From contig NZ_JAQFFK010000001.1 in the NCBI RefSeq assembly GCF_027594145.1, positions 1-64,000 of the forward strand: a stretch of 64,000 bases of DNA, given 5' to 3'. The DNA is from Methanococcoides alaskense (GTDB taxonomy: Archaea > Halobacteriota > Methanosarcinia > Methanosarcinales > Methanosarcinaceae). The position numbers were made by a program, and so were the translations under genes. Under the pieces are notes generated by a model. It did no database searches. It was not told the origin of the DNA and saw only the letters and a list, made by a program, of their open reading frames with translations. Below are positions 27,615 to 37,792 of the stretch, one piece after another (position 1 is the first letter of the stretch; every line of letters starts with the position of its first letter).

Positions 27615-28703
27615 TCACCACTCCCCATTAAAATGATCATCGATCCGCATCATGCCTCTGCTGCGAACCTCTTCTGTACTTTCCTTGTCCTTGCCCCTTG
27701 AGATAAGTGTGAACACATCGTTCTTTCCACTTGAATGGAATATTTCAAGGTTCTCTTCCTCATGGAATAGTTCGTATCGATCGCCCATGGAAAGTATGTG
27801 TTCTCCCACAGGTGTCAATCCCGGACTGTCCCATTTCAGATGTTCGAATATACAATATCCTTTCTCAGACGCCTTTTCGATCTCTTTCACGCCTTCGGTG
27901 AAAGCCTGCATAAGTAATTCTACAAGGTTCACACCACTTGAATGGTAGACCGCCGTAGGCGTCTGGCTTGGGAATCGTGCATCTATCTCAAGGACCTTCA
28001 ATCCTTTTTTAGAATCAATGGCTTCCACATCCATGATACCCTTAAGGTTGAGCCCTTGGGCAAGTTTGTATGATATTTCCCTGAACTTCGGATCATGCTC
28101 TACCGGGGTTATCCTGTGGCAGTCATAAGTATCATCTATATGGACTTTCGTTTCCTTCACCACTGCAAAATGTTTGCCGTCCCCGATTATCTCAAGGGAG
28201 ATAACATCGCCTTCAAGGTATTCCTCAACAAGCATATCCGGTCCGACATAGGCAAGTTCGCTATCATCATAGATTATACGTGTGCCAATACTGCTGCTCT
28301 CGCAGGGTGGTTTCACAAAATAGGGTGGTTGCGAAGGTCTGTCGCCAGGGGTCGGTATGTCGATGGAAACAAAATATTCCTTTGAGCGCTTCTTATCCAT
28401 ACTGATATGGTACGCATCAAAATCAAAAAGAACAGGACAATCAAGTTGGCTGCTGATGTCCCTTATAAAGTTCAGTGTATCAAGGTTCTCATTTACCGGA
28501 ATAATGGCATCGACATTCTTTGATACTTCGATGAACCTGTCCGGCTCCTGGGTTATGTCAAAGCATAGCAGCTCATCAACAACATTCCAAATAAGGGGCT
28601 TCTTGTTCCTGTCTATCAGAACAACTCTCATCCCCGCTTTCTTTGCAAGATAGGTCACTTCGAAGCCCTGAAGTTTCCCCCCTATAAGACATACTGTCGT
28701 CAC
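27615..28703 (-). CDS. pylC: Pyrrolysine biosynthesis ligase PylC
   Basis: ATP-grasp ligase of 362 residues joining 3-methylornithine to lysine. VCLIGGKLQGFEVTYLAKKA, YFVKPPCESSSIGTRIIYD and LEIDARFPSQTPTAVYHSSG match PylC. The start is GTG at 28701-28703, giving the family N-terminus, and it lies one base after the pylB UAG. The upstream SD is weak, so pylC translation is probably coupled to termination of pylB. Confidence 0.96.
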   Translation of the reverse strand: MTTVCLIGGKLQGFEVTYLAKKAGMRVVLIDRNKKPLIWNVVDELLCFDITQEPDRFIEVSKNVDAIIPVNENLDTLNFIRDISSQLDCPVLFDFDAYHISMDKKRSKEYFVSIDIPTPGDRPSQPPYFVKPPCESSSIGTRIIYDDSELAYVGPDMLVEEYLEGDVISLEIIGDGKHFAVVKETKVHIDDTYDCHRITPVEHDPKFREISYKLAQGLNLKGIMDVEAIDSKKGLKVLEIDARFPSQTPTAVYHSSGVNLVELLMQAFTEGVKEIEKASEKGYCIFEHLKWDSPGLTPVGEHILSMGDRYELFHEEENLEIFHSSGKNDVFTLISRGKDKESTEEVRSRGMMRIDDHFNGEW

Positions 28704-28704
28704 C

Positions 28705-29757
28705 CTATTGCCCCAACAACTTCTCAAAATCGCTTTGTTCGGCAGGTTCCATTCCCATCGTCTTAAGCCGTTTTATGACGCTCTTAACATCTCTGTCCCT
28801 CTCGGCATGTTCTCTGTCATAGTTCACAACGCCTTCAATGGCTGAATTGGATGATATTATAGAGGTGACCACATTTGCACCGGAGTTTAGTCTGTGCACC
28901 ATTCCGTCAATACCTTCAAGGTCTAAAGATGCCGGAATGAGCAGATTTGGATACATCAATCGAAGTATTGAGATTATCTTGAGCTCTGCTTCACTTCCCT
29001 CAACATCCTTTCCTTCCAGGGGTGTTCCCTTTTGAGGCAGGAATGTCATGACCCTCACCATGTCGGGATTGGATGTTCCAAGTCCTCTCAGTGAGACCAG
29101 TGTGGATTCTATATCCGGTTCCACTGCTGTCAGGATGCCGTCCTCAACGCAATAACCTATCTTCTTTGCATGGTTCCTGGAGTTGATCCTCTCTTCAAAG
29201 GATTGTTCCACCCTCAGCTTTCCAAAAAGGTCCTTATCATAGGTCTCCTGGTATAGTGCAAGGAAGTCTGCCCCGTTCTCCTTCAACAGCATAAGGGTCT
29301 CATTATCAACAACTCCCGGGGATACCATTATTGGTTTTCCTACTTCTTCCTTCACTGTTCTGACAAGTTCTACCAGACGTTCAGGATTGTTATGGAAATA
29401 GGGGTCCTCTCCCATGGTGAGGTCAACCATGTGTATCTCTTCTGTCTTGAGGACCTGGCATATCTTCTTTATGTCCTCAAGTGTCAGGCGATACCTCTCG
29501 ATGTCATTTTCACGGTTGTAATAACAGAAAGCGCAATTGTTCTTGCAGTGTGTGGAAAAGTACACGAAACTGTACATGAACACTTTGTTCCCAAAGAAAT
29601 TATCCCGTATATGGCGTGCCACATAATGCAGTTTTTCTATTTCAGAAGGATCGCTTATCTGCAGCATTTCCCTGAGGTTCTCATCGGAAATCTCAGATCC
29701 GGAAATTATCTGCTCAGCATAGTCTTCCAGATCATTTTGGTCCATTTTCTCAAACAA
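28705..29757 (-). CDS. pylB: Methylornithine synthase PylB, terminated by UAG
   Basis: Radical SAM enzyme of 350 residues that rearranges lysine to 3-methylornithine, the first pyrrolysine step. The cluster motif is CKNNCAFCYYN (CxxxCxxC). VDLTMGEDPYFH and ASLDLEGIDGM are typical. The start is probably TTG at 29755-29757, with SD GAGGTGA five bases upstream, giving MFEKMDQN as in Methanosarcina PylB. It ends in TAG (28705-28707), the codon this organism reads as pyrrolysine. Readthrough would add pyrrolysine and 42 residues to a TGA at 28576-28578. Confidence 0.96.
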   Translation of the reverse strand: MFEKMDQNDLEDYAEQIISGSEISDENLREMLQISDPSEIEKLHYVARHIRDNFFGNKVFMYSFVYFSTHCKNNCAFCYYNRENDIERYRLTLEDIKKICQVLKTEEIHMVDLTMGEDPYFHNNPERLVELVRTVKEEVGKPIMVSPGVVDNETLMLLKENGADFLALYQETYDKDLFGKLRVEQSFEERINSRNHAKKIGYCVEDGILTAVEPDIESTLVSLRGLGTSNPDMVRVMTFLPQKGTPLEGKDVEGSEAELKIISILRLMYPNLLIPASLDLEGIDGMVHRLNSGANVVTSIISSNSAIEGVVNYDREHAERDRDVKSVIKRLKTMGMEPAEQSDFEKLLGQ

Positions 29758-29767
29758 GATGTTCACC

Positions 29768-31030
<1,263 letters not shown>

Positions 31031-31062
31031 CTATTGCGAAACACTTCATTCTATTATCTTCC

Positions 31063-31088
31063 TTTTAAAAATTGATGGGTGTCCATCA
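31063..31088 (-). terminator. Hairpin between tRNA-Pyl and pylS
   Basis: Stem TGATGG/CCATCA (31073-31088) followed on the minus strand by ATTTTTAAAA. It sits between the tRNA and the synthetase gene and could act as a partial terminator, making more tRNA than pylS mRNA. Confidence 0.45.
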
Positions 31089-31131
31089 TCATAAATAAAA
31101 TATAATGTCCTAATGGAAAGCCATGTCCATT

Positions 31132-31203
31132 TGGCGGAAACTCCGGGAATCTAACCCGGCTGAACGGATTTAGAGTCCGTTCGATCTACATGATCAAGTC
31201 TCC
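31132..31203 (-). tRNA. pylT: tRNA-Pyl (anticodon CUA)
   Basis: A 72-nt tRNA with encoded CCA (complement of 31132-31134). Acceptor GGAGACT/AGTTTCC pairs with one G-U at position 4-69. The anticodon loop is CTCTAAA with CUA, in the long 6-bp anticodon stem typical of this tRNA, and the D-arm is small with only one base between acceptor and D stem. These odd features are known for Methanosarcina tRNA-Pyl. It decodes UAG. The flanks can pair to enclose the tRNA. Confidence 0.98.
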
Positions 31204-31489
31204 ATGTAGTTATGGGAACATCGGCTTTCCTGACATAATGGCAAGCACTTTGTATAGGGTAATACATGTGCCACCACGTTTGTAGTATCTTTGATAGATG
31301 CGGTCTATATTTAAGAATTTCGGGCTAATCTATACGACATCTTGTAATATTGCCTATGAATCATTTATGGTGATGATCATATATTGAAAGGTAATTACTG
31401 ACCAATGTGCCTATTAATCTCGTTTTTGTATATTCTTGTGCTGTTCAGTAATTTGTCTGACATCTCTCCTAAAGTAAACTTTACATAAC

Positions 31490-31498
31490 TTAATATAT
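31490..31498 (+). promoter_or_regulatory. TATA box of cobD copy 1
   Basis: aacttaatatat about 33 bases before the GTG start. The same sequence at the same distance precedes cobD copy 2, so the promoter was duplicated with the gene and messages are probably leaderless or nearly so. Confidence 0.6.
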
Positions 31499-31527
31499 GT
31501 TTTCTTCCTATCTTTGCACGATAAAGC

Positions 31528-33030
31528 GTGGCGATGAATGTGGACAAAAAAATCAATTTACCCCTCAAAAAGCACATAATCGGTCTTGTGCCTGCATCCC
31601 ATGGCGGTCTTGTCCGCAAGGCTTCGCAGGAATACGGGATCGCTGAATCTGATATTATCGATATGAGCGCAAGCCTCAATCCGTATGGCAGCCCGTTCGA
31701 ACATTCCGAATACGGTCTTGACCTCAAGGCACTTTTTATCAGTGCAAGGGACGGGATGTACAATTATCCTGACAACCGCTATCTCGACTACAGGGAAGCT
31801 GCAGCCGGTTTTCTGGGCGATGGGATAAGCGCTGATAACATCATACCTGGTAATGGCTCATGTGAGACCATCCGTCTTGTTGCAGAATGCATGATCAATA
31901 GCGGTGATGTTGTAGGTATTCCGCAGCCAACTTTCGATGAATATGAGCAGCAGTGCAGGATAATGGGTGCCAGTATCCGTTATTTTGAGCATGAAGGCTT
32001 GATGGATATTACCGATGAGGCACTAAAGGAAGTAAAGATCCTTTTCGTATGCAATCCAAATAATCCTACTGGCAAACTACTTTCAAGGGATTCCATCCTT
32101 GAACTTGCCAAAAGGTGTGAGATGAACTCCACCCTATTGTTCGTCGATGAGGCGTTCAGTGAACTTGCTGACCCGTCCCAGAGCGTCGCGGACGTGGCAG
32201 CCACTAATAACCATTTATTTGTCCTTCGTTCCCTTACCAAGAACTTCGCTATCCCCGGTATTCGTTTGGGGTTCGGTGTTGCATCCCTGGAGATGGCAAA
32301 AGCACTCAATACTGCCAGGCTATCGTGGAACCTGGGCTCAGTGCCTGATGTTGTGGGTACTGCTTTGCTGAACATGGAGGGTGGATGCTACAGCAAATAT
32401 TTCGTGGCTTCCCGTGAAATGATCGCAGAAGAGCGGGAATATCTGACAGAGCGCCTCTCTGGTATCTATGGGTTCGAACCGCTTCCAAGTACTGTTAATT
32501 ATGTTTTTGTGGATATAAGGGAACTTCTTATGGATTCCCAGGAGCTGACCTCCCGTCTTGCTTCCCATGGTATCCTTGTAAGGGATTGCAGTTCCTTCTA
32601 CCTGCTTGACAATGATTACATCAGGATCGCGGTCCGCACAAGGGGGGAGACCGACCGTCTCATACAGGCCATAGGTGATGTCCTTACCGAGGCTGGCAAG
32701 GATTATGCCGAGGAACGCCTGAAAAAGACCATAGAGTGTGCCGGGACTGGCCTGCCTGCCTGCAGGAATACATGTGAATATTACCCCTGTCATTTCAGCG
32801 GTCAGGATTGTACGTTCTGTTTCTGTCCTTTCTACCCTTGTGAAAACCCTAAAACAGGGGGTTGCTGGATTGAAAGTACTACCGGGAGTGAAGTCTGGAG
32901 CTGTGAGAAGTGCATAATATTACACAAACCTGAAGTTGTTCAGGAAGTTCTCCAGATTCTCATGAGTGACAGCGATACCGAGGATAACCTAAAAGTATCT
33001 TGGGAAAAGGTAGTAGTGCCTCATCTCTGA
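31528..33030 (+). CDS. cobD: L-threonine-O-3-phosphate decarboxylase CobD with cysteine-rich tail (copy 1)
   Basis: PLP enzyme of 500 residues supplying aminopropanol phosphate for the cobamide nucleotide loop. The aminotransferase fold spans about residues 1-395, with the PLP lysine in LRSLTKNFAIPGIRLGF. The C-terminal 80 residues are cysteine-rich (YYPCHFSGQDCTFCFCPFY and WSCEKC). In Methanosarcina mazei CobD this tail carries a metallocentre and the protein also phosphorylates threonine. Start is GTG at 31528 by alignment of promoter distance with copy 2; ATG at 31534 is an alternative. Confidence 0.93.
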   Translation: MAMNVDKKINLPLKKHIIGLVPASHGGLVRKASQEYGIAESDIIDMSASLNPYGSPFEHSEYGLDLKALFISARDGMYNYPDNRYLDYREAAAGFLGDGISADNIIPGNGSCETIRLVAECMINSGDVVGIPQPTFDEYEQQCRIMGASIRYFEHEGLMDITDEALKEVKILFVCNPNNPTGKLLSRDSILELAKRCEMNSTLLFVDEAFSELADPSQSVADVAATNNHLFVLRSLTKNFAIPGIRLGFGVASLEMAKALNTARLSWNLGSVPDVVGTALLNMEGGCYSKYFVASREMIAEEREYLTERLSGIYGFEPLPSTVNYVFVDIRELLMDSQELTSRLASHGILVRDCSSFYLLDNDYIRIAVRTRGETDRLIQAIGDVLTEAGKDYAEERLKKTIECAGTGLPACRNTCEYYPCHFSGQDCTFCFCPFYPCENPKTGGCWIESTTGSEVWSCEKCIILHKPEVVQEVLQILMSDSDTEDNLKVSWEKVVVPHL

Positions 33031-33101
33031 TGTGTTTGTAGTGTTCTAAGCGCCGATATCTTTAGATGTCGGTCTCATATTTTTGATTTTGGAGGACTAA
33101 A

Positions 33102-33716
33102 ATGGATGCTATTATTATGGCAGGCGGTCTTGCCCAGAGGCTTGGTGTGGAGGAAAAAGCATGTGTGATGCTTATCGACAGGCCACTTATCAGCTATCTT
33201 CTTGACTCGCTTCTTGGTGCAGAACACATCGAACGTGTTTTCGTTCAGACCTCTCCATATTCTCCTGAAACCGAATCGTGTGTCAGGGATCGCTATGGGG
33301 ATGATGTTCTCATTCTCCGTACTTCTGGTGATAATTATGTTGGGGATATGGTAAATGCTGTCAAAGATGCTGGCAGCACCGGTCCTGTCATGATATTGAT
33401 GCCCGACCTCCCTCTGGTCGAATCAGGACATATTGATACCATAGTTGAAAGCTATGAGGAACGTTCCATTCCGGCAATGTCCGTTTATGCTCCTATTGGG
33501 CTTTTCCGGGAGCTGGGGTTGCGGCCGGGTACAGTGTTCAACAAGAACGGCGAAATGCTGATCCCGGTGGGGATAAATGTCCTTGATTCTGCTAAGATAG
33601 AGGAAGAGCAGGTGGATTTCGATCATCTGACCACTATTCCTGAAGTTGCGATCAATGTGGACTCGGTCGTTGAACTGGCAAAGTGTGAGGAAATGCTATT
33701 GGCCAGAATGGTATAA
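33102..33716 (+). CDS. cobY: GTP:adenosylcobinamide-phosphate guanylyltransferase CobY (copy 1)
   Basis: Nucleotidyltransferase of 204 residues, the archaeal replacement for CobU. The N-terminus MDAIIMAGGLAQRLGVEEKA is the GTP-binding loop, and GDNYVGDMVNAV and VILMPDLPLVESGHID-like blocks match CobY. It transfers GMP to adenosylcobinamide phosphate. SD GGAGG lies before the ATG. A second copy lies at 37777-38397. Follows cobD copy 1. Confidence 0.92.
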   Translation: MDAIIMAGGLAQRLGVEEKACVMLIDRPLISYLLDSLLGAEHIERVFVQTSPYSPETESCVRDRYGDDVLILRTSGDNYVGDMVNAVKDAGSTGPVMILMPDLPLVESGHIDTIVESYEERSIPAMSVYAPIGLFRELGLRPGTVFNKNGEMLIPVGINVLDSAKIEEEQVDFDHLTTIPEVAINVDSVVELAKCEEMLLARMV

Positions 33717-33845
33717 AGGGATCGAATCAAACCAACCTGCTTTTCTTTTTTTTATTATTTTATTTATAATGTTGCCTTTTTATGTTCGCAGCATTGGTTT
33801 TTATTCAATTATGTATTTCCTTAAAGAAAGCTAAATTGAATAACT

Positions 33846-33854
33846 TAATATATT
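33846..33854 (+). promoter_or_regulatory. TATA box of cobD copy 2
   Basis: aacttaatatat about 33 bases before the GTG start, the same arrangement as copy 1. It drives the cobD-cbiB-cobZ-cobS-cobY run. Confidence 0.6.
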
Positions 33855-33881
33855 TTCGGTTCTTTACATTATTAGATCAGC

Positions 33882-35378
33882 GTGTCACAAGAAAAAGAAC
33901 TCCCTCTAAAAGAAAACATTATAGAATTGGCCTGTCCTTCACATGGTGGGCTTATTCGTGAAATGGCTGGCAAGTATGGCATCCCGGCATCGGAGATGCT
34001 GGAACTGAGCGCCAGCCTTAACCCCCTCGGAAGTCCCTTCGACCATCCTTTAGGCGGGCTTGACCTTGACAGCTTGCTAGAGCATGCCATGGAGCGATTT
34101 GGGCAATATCCTGATAACCGTTATTTTGAATTTAGAAAGGCTGCTGTTCGTTTTCTGGACAACGGGCTGTCTGTCGAGAACATAGTTCCGGGTAATGGTT
34201 CCTGTGAGATCATCAGGCTTGTGGCAGAGTCAATAGTTGATCAGGGCGATATTGTACTGATACCTCACCCTACGTTCACGGAATATGAGCAACAATGCAA
34301 CGTAGCAGGTGCCGACGTTCGTTACATAGGTCAGGATGATATCTTTGATCTCTCCGATGATGTGCTTGGGAGTGCAAAGATCCTTTTCGTATGTAATCCG
34401 AACAACCCTACCGGTAAGCTCCATAAAAGAGAGGATATTCTGTCACTGGCAAAAAGATGTGTTAGCAATAACACTCTCCTGTTCGTCGATGAAGCCTTCA
34501 TCGAACTTGCTGACGATCCTTCACAAACGATCACTGATACTGTGATAGATAACGATCATCTTTTCATTCTTCGCTCTCTTACTAAAGATTTTGCCATACC
34601 GGGTGTTCGTCTCGGGTTCGGCGTGGCTTCAAAGACAATTGCAAATGCATTGAACACTGCAAGACTTTCGTGGAACCTGGGTTCCATTCCCGAGGAAATC
34701 GGAATAGCAATGCTTAACATGGAAGGTGGTTGCAACAGTCCGTATCTTGTGGCATCACGCAAGGCCATTGTAAATGACCGCAATTATCTTACTGAGCGCA
34801 TCTCAAGGATACGCAAGTTCAAACCGCTTCCAAGCACCGTGAACTATATCCTCGTTGATATCAGTGCTTCCTCTCTCGATTCTGTTGAACTCTCACAGCG
34901 TCTGGCTGCACATGGGGTGCTTATTAGGGATTGCAGTTCTTTCCCGTCCATGGGTACGGATTTTATAAGGATCGCTGTCCGTCCCAAGGAGGAGACTGAC
35001 ATACTTTCACAGGCAATAGGAAATGTAGTTGTTGAAAAAGCAAGAGAGGATGCGAAGGCTGATCTTGTTTCAATGCTTGAAAGTGGGGATGCTTCTCCTT
35101 GTGGTGGGAATCTTGATTGCCCTTATTACCCATGTCACAGTTGTGAGGACCAGGACTGCACCTTATGCTTCTGTCCATTCTATAGATGTGAGGATGAACG
35201 TACGGGAGGTAAGTGGGTCGACCGCTCCAGTGGTGGTCAGGTCTGGAGCTGTGAGGATTGCGTCCTTGTTCATGAAAAGGATGTTGTAAAAGAGCTTCTC
35301 GATGTGCTTTCAGAGGATGGGGATATGGACCGTAAATTGAAAAAAGCGTGGGATAAGGTGCTGGAGCCTCGTTTATGA
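33882..35378 (+). CDS. cobD: L-threonine-O-3-phosphate decarboxylase CobD with cysteine-rich tail (copy 2)
   Basis: Paralogue of copy 1, 498 residues, same two-part build: PLP lysine in LRSLTKDFAIPGVRLGF, then a cysteine-rich tail with CPYYPCHSCEDQDCTLCFC and WSCEDC. All tail cysteines needed for a metallocentre appear kept, so both copies may be active. GTG start. First gene of a tightly packed operon: its stop overlaps the cbiB ATG (ATGA). Confidence 0.93.
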   Translation: MSQEKELPLKENIIELACPSHGGLIREMAGKYGIPASEMLELSASLNPLGSPFDHPLGGLDLDSLLEHAMERFGQYPDNRYFEFRKAAVRFLDNGLSVENIVPGNGSCEIIRLVAESIVDQGDIVLIPHPTFTEYEQQCNVAGADVRYIGQDDIFDLSDDVLGSAKILFVCNPNNPTGKLHKREDILSLAKRCVSNNTLLFVDEAFIELADDPSQTITDTVIDNDHLFILRSLTKDFAIPGVRLGFGVASKTIANALNTARLSWNLGSIPEEIGIAMLNMEGGCNSPYLVASRKAIVNDRNYLTERISRIRKFKPLPSTVNYILVDISASSLDSVELSQRLAAHGVLIRDCSSFPSMGTDFIRIAVRPKEETDILSQAIGNVVVEKAREDAKADLVSMLESGDASPCGGNLDCPYYPCHSCEDQDCTLCFCPFYRCEDERTGGKWVDRSSGGQVWSCEDCVLVHEKDVVKELLDVLSEDGDMDRKLKKAWDKVLEPRL

Positions 35379-36370
35379 TCGAACCTTTCCTGCCTGATGC
35401 GGGGCATCTGATATTCGTGCTCCTTCTGGCAACAGGTTTTGATCTGTTGATAGGTGAGCCACCTACAGCATTGCATCCGGTGGTCTGGATAGGCAATCTT
35501 ATCGGATTCTTCAAGAAAAAAGTGCCAGCCACACATAAAAAAGCATATGGTGTGGTATTTGCTCTCATTGTCATCTTATTTGCAGCTTCTATAGCTTATG
35601 TTGTGCTTCTTATCGCAAATCTATCGTTCATTCCGGAATTCGTAGTGCTTCTCATCGAGGCCTATTTCCTTAAATCCACGTTCGCCATTCGCAGATTACT
35701 GGAAGCTGCAATGGAGGTCTATGGTGAACTGGAAAAGGGTGATCTTGTATCTGCACGTAAAAAGCTCTCAATGTATGTGAGCAGGGATACTTCACAATTA
35801 ACCGAAAGCCAAGTGTCCTCTTCTGTCATTGAGACCTGCTCCGAGAACTTCGTTGACGGGATATTGAGTCCGTTGTTCTACTATGTGATATTCGGCCCTT
35901 ACGGCCTTATAGGTGCTTATATATTCAAAGCGGTAAGTACGCTTGATTCAATGGTGGGCTACATGAATGAGAAGTACAGGGACATTGGTTATTTCTCAGC
36001 AAAGACCGATGATGTGCTTAACTGGATACCTGCACGTATATGTGTGGTGTTCATCATGGCAGGTTCTTTCCTTTCAAGTGTTCTTCTAAAGAGCAAAGGA
36101 CTGGACCATATTGGGGCGTTCAGGTGTGCATCAACAGACTGTATGACAACGCCTTCTCCTAATTCCGGTTATCCAATGGCTGCAATTGCAGGGGCTCTTG
36201 GTGTCCGGCTTGAGAAACCCAATACCTATGTTATAGGCAAGGGCCTCTCATTGCCAAAGGCAGAAGATATTAAAAAGGCAGCAGAAGTTATCGGTATGTC
36301 TTCAATACTTGTTGTAATAATATTTGTAGCTTTAATCTATATAATATCGAATTTAATCAACTATCTATAA
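35375..36370 (+). CDS. cbiB: Adenosylcobinamide-phosphate synthase CbiB
   Basis: Membrane protein of 331 residues joining aminopropanol phosphate to adenosylcobyric acid. GFDLLIGEPPTALHPVVWIG near the N-terminus is the family signature, with VSRDTSQLTESQVSSSVIET and NYFVD-like and SPNSGYPMAAIAGALGVRLE later. Several hydrophobic helices. Overlaps cobD copy 2 by four bases and precedes cobZ. Confidence 0.95.
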   Translation: MIEPFLPDAGHLIFVLLLATGFDLLIGEPPTALHPVVWIGNLIGFFKKKVPATHKKAYGVVFALIVILFAASIAYVVLLIANLSFIPEFVVLLIEAYFLKSTFAIRRLLEAAMEVYGELEKGDLVSARKKLSMYVSRDTSQLTESQVSSSVIETCSENFVDGILSPLFYYVIFGPYGLIGAYIFKAVSTLDSMVGYMNEKYRDIGYFSAKTDDVLNWIPARICVVFIMAGSFLSSVLLKSKGLDHIGAFRCASTDCMTTPSPNSGYPMAAIAGALGVRLEKPNTYVIGKGLSLPKAEDIKKAAEVIGMSSILVVIIFVALIYIISNLINYL

Positions 36371-36392
36371 TCGAACCTTGTAAGTGATAATT

Positions 36393-36980
36393 ATGAAATT
36401 GTCAGATATAGACTCTCAGGATCTCAAAAAAGACCAACCAAAGGAATTGGAAGGCGATATTACTCATAATATCATCGAAATACTGGAAGAAGAAGGTATC
36501 ACCGTGGATATGCTTGTTGATACTGCTCTTGAGCTTTATGCTCCTCATCCCGGGCTTGAGACCCGTGAGATTGCAGAGGAACGCTTCAGGAGGGAACTGG
36601 ATATCGCTATCTCCGATGCTAACCTGTGTCTTCTGATATATTCCGGCATATTGCTGGAGAAGGAGGGCGAAAAAGGCAAACTTCCGAATATAAGCAGAAG
36701 TTCCTATGAGAAGGACCTGACGTTCATCATTGCCGATGAGGTCATTGGAATGAGCATTGCTAAATATATCAGTGGGGATAAGGGTATTTTCGAGTTTGTG
36801 AGGTTCGACAAACAAAAACCTGGTATCCTTTCAAAACTGGGGCCTTTCATGGATGATGTCATTGGAGGCCTTATCGGTGGTGTTTCTGCTAGCATGTACA
36901 CAAGGGGCATGGCAGAAGCAGCTGTAAATGAAAGGAAGCCAAAGAAGAATCTCGAGAATAGTGGTGTGATAGCAGGATGA
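36393..36980 (+). CDS. cobZ: Alpha-ribazole-5'-phosphate phosphatase CobZ
   Basis: Protein of 195 residues. CobZ is the archaeal replacement for the CobC phosphatase that dephosphorylates alpha-ribazole phosphate or adenosylcobalamin phosphate; its C-terminal region resembles phosphatidylglycerophosphatase A. Position between cbiB and cobS and the pattern LIYSGILLEKEGEK support the call. The ATG at 36393 follows GTGAT. Stop overlaps the cobS ATG. Confidence 0.82.
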   Translation: MKLSDIDSQDLKKDQPKELEGDITHNIIEILEEEGITVDMLVDTALELYAPHPGLETREIAEERFRRELDIAISDANLCLLIYSGILLEKEGEKGKLPNISRSSYEKDLTFIIADEVIGMSIAKYISGDKGIFEFVRFDKQKPGILSKLGPFMDDVIGGLIGGVSASMYTRGMAEAAVNERKPKKNLENSGVIAG

Positions 36981-37792
36981 GCGGATTTTTACTTGCCCTC
37001 AGGACAAGCTTTGGTTTTCTTTCCACAATACCTGTGGGTATGTCCATGGAAGGGCTCGATGAACTTGTAAAGCGCAGTTATCTCCAGACCTTTGCAGGCA
37101 TTGTCCTTGGGGCCATGATCGGGATTTTTGCATATTTGACTGAATCCTATCTCCCTTCGACCATAAGTGCGGTACTGATAATGGTGTTCATCTATTATAT
37201 TACAGGATTGAACCACCTTGATGGTCTGGGTGATTTTGGCGATGGCGCAACAGCACATGGTTCTTTGGAAAAGAAGGTCAATGCCCTTAAGGACCTGTCT
37301 CTTGGTATCGGGGGAGTCAGTTATACGGTTTTGGCATTGATCGCCTTGTATGCCTCGATATCTTCCCTGCAGGCAGAAGCCCTGTTCTTCTCGGACAATG
37401 CTGCACTCCTCGTTCCCATCTCTCTTCTTATAGCTGAGATCGGCGCAAAACAGGCTATGCTGACCGTGGCTGCGTTCGGCAAGCCTATCCATGAAGGTCT
37501 TGGTTCCATGATAATCAATAACACTACATTTCCAAGATATGCTGTATCCTTTGTGCTTGGTGCATTGGCATGTGTGCTGGCATTTGGAACCCTTGGTATC
37601 ATAGGTTATATCTCTGCGATCGTTACAGCTTTTGTAATACTGAACATATCCAACCGCCATTTCAAAGGTGTAAATGGGGATTGTATCGGTACTTCGAATG
37701 AAATTGCAAGGATTATCGTATTGATGGTGCTTACAGTTGCTATCACTGCGGTCAATAATGGTTACGGGGGTCTCTTTTGGACGCCGTTATAA
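36977..37792 (+). CDS. cobS: Adenosylcobinamide-GDP ribazoletransferase CobS
   Basis: Cobalamin synthase, 271 residues, multi-pass membrane protein that joins adenosylcobinamide-GDP to alpha-ribazole or its phosphate. FGFLSTIPVGMSMEGLDE, the acidic GLNHLDGLGDFGDGATAHGS metal-binding motif and GVNGDCIGTSNEIARI match the family. Its 3' end overlaps the start of cobY copy 2 by 16 bases. Confidence 0.95.
   Translation: MSGFLLALRTSFGFLSTIPVGMSMEGLDELVKRSYLQTFAGIVLGAMIGIFAYLTESYLPSTISAVLIMVFIYYITGLNHLDGLGDFGDGATAHGSLEKKVNALKDLSLGIGGVSYTVLALIALYASISSLQAEALFFSDNAALLVPISLLIAEIGAKQAMLTVAAFGKPIHEGLGSMIINNTTFPRYAVSFVLGALACVLAFGTLGIIGYISAIVTAFVILNISNRHFKGVNGDCIGTSNEIARIIVLMVLTVAITAVNNGYGGLFWTPL

Noticed and set aside
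36989-37660. 223-residue minus-strand frame inside cobS
   Set aside because: Shadow of cobS, no SD and unlikely amino acid composition.
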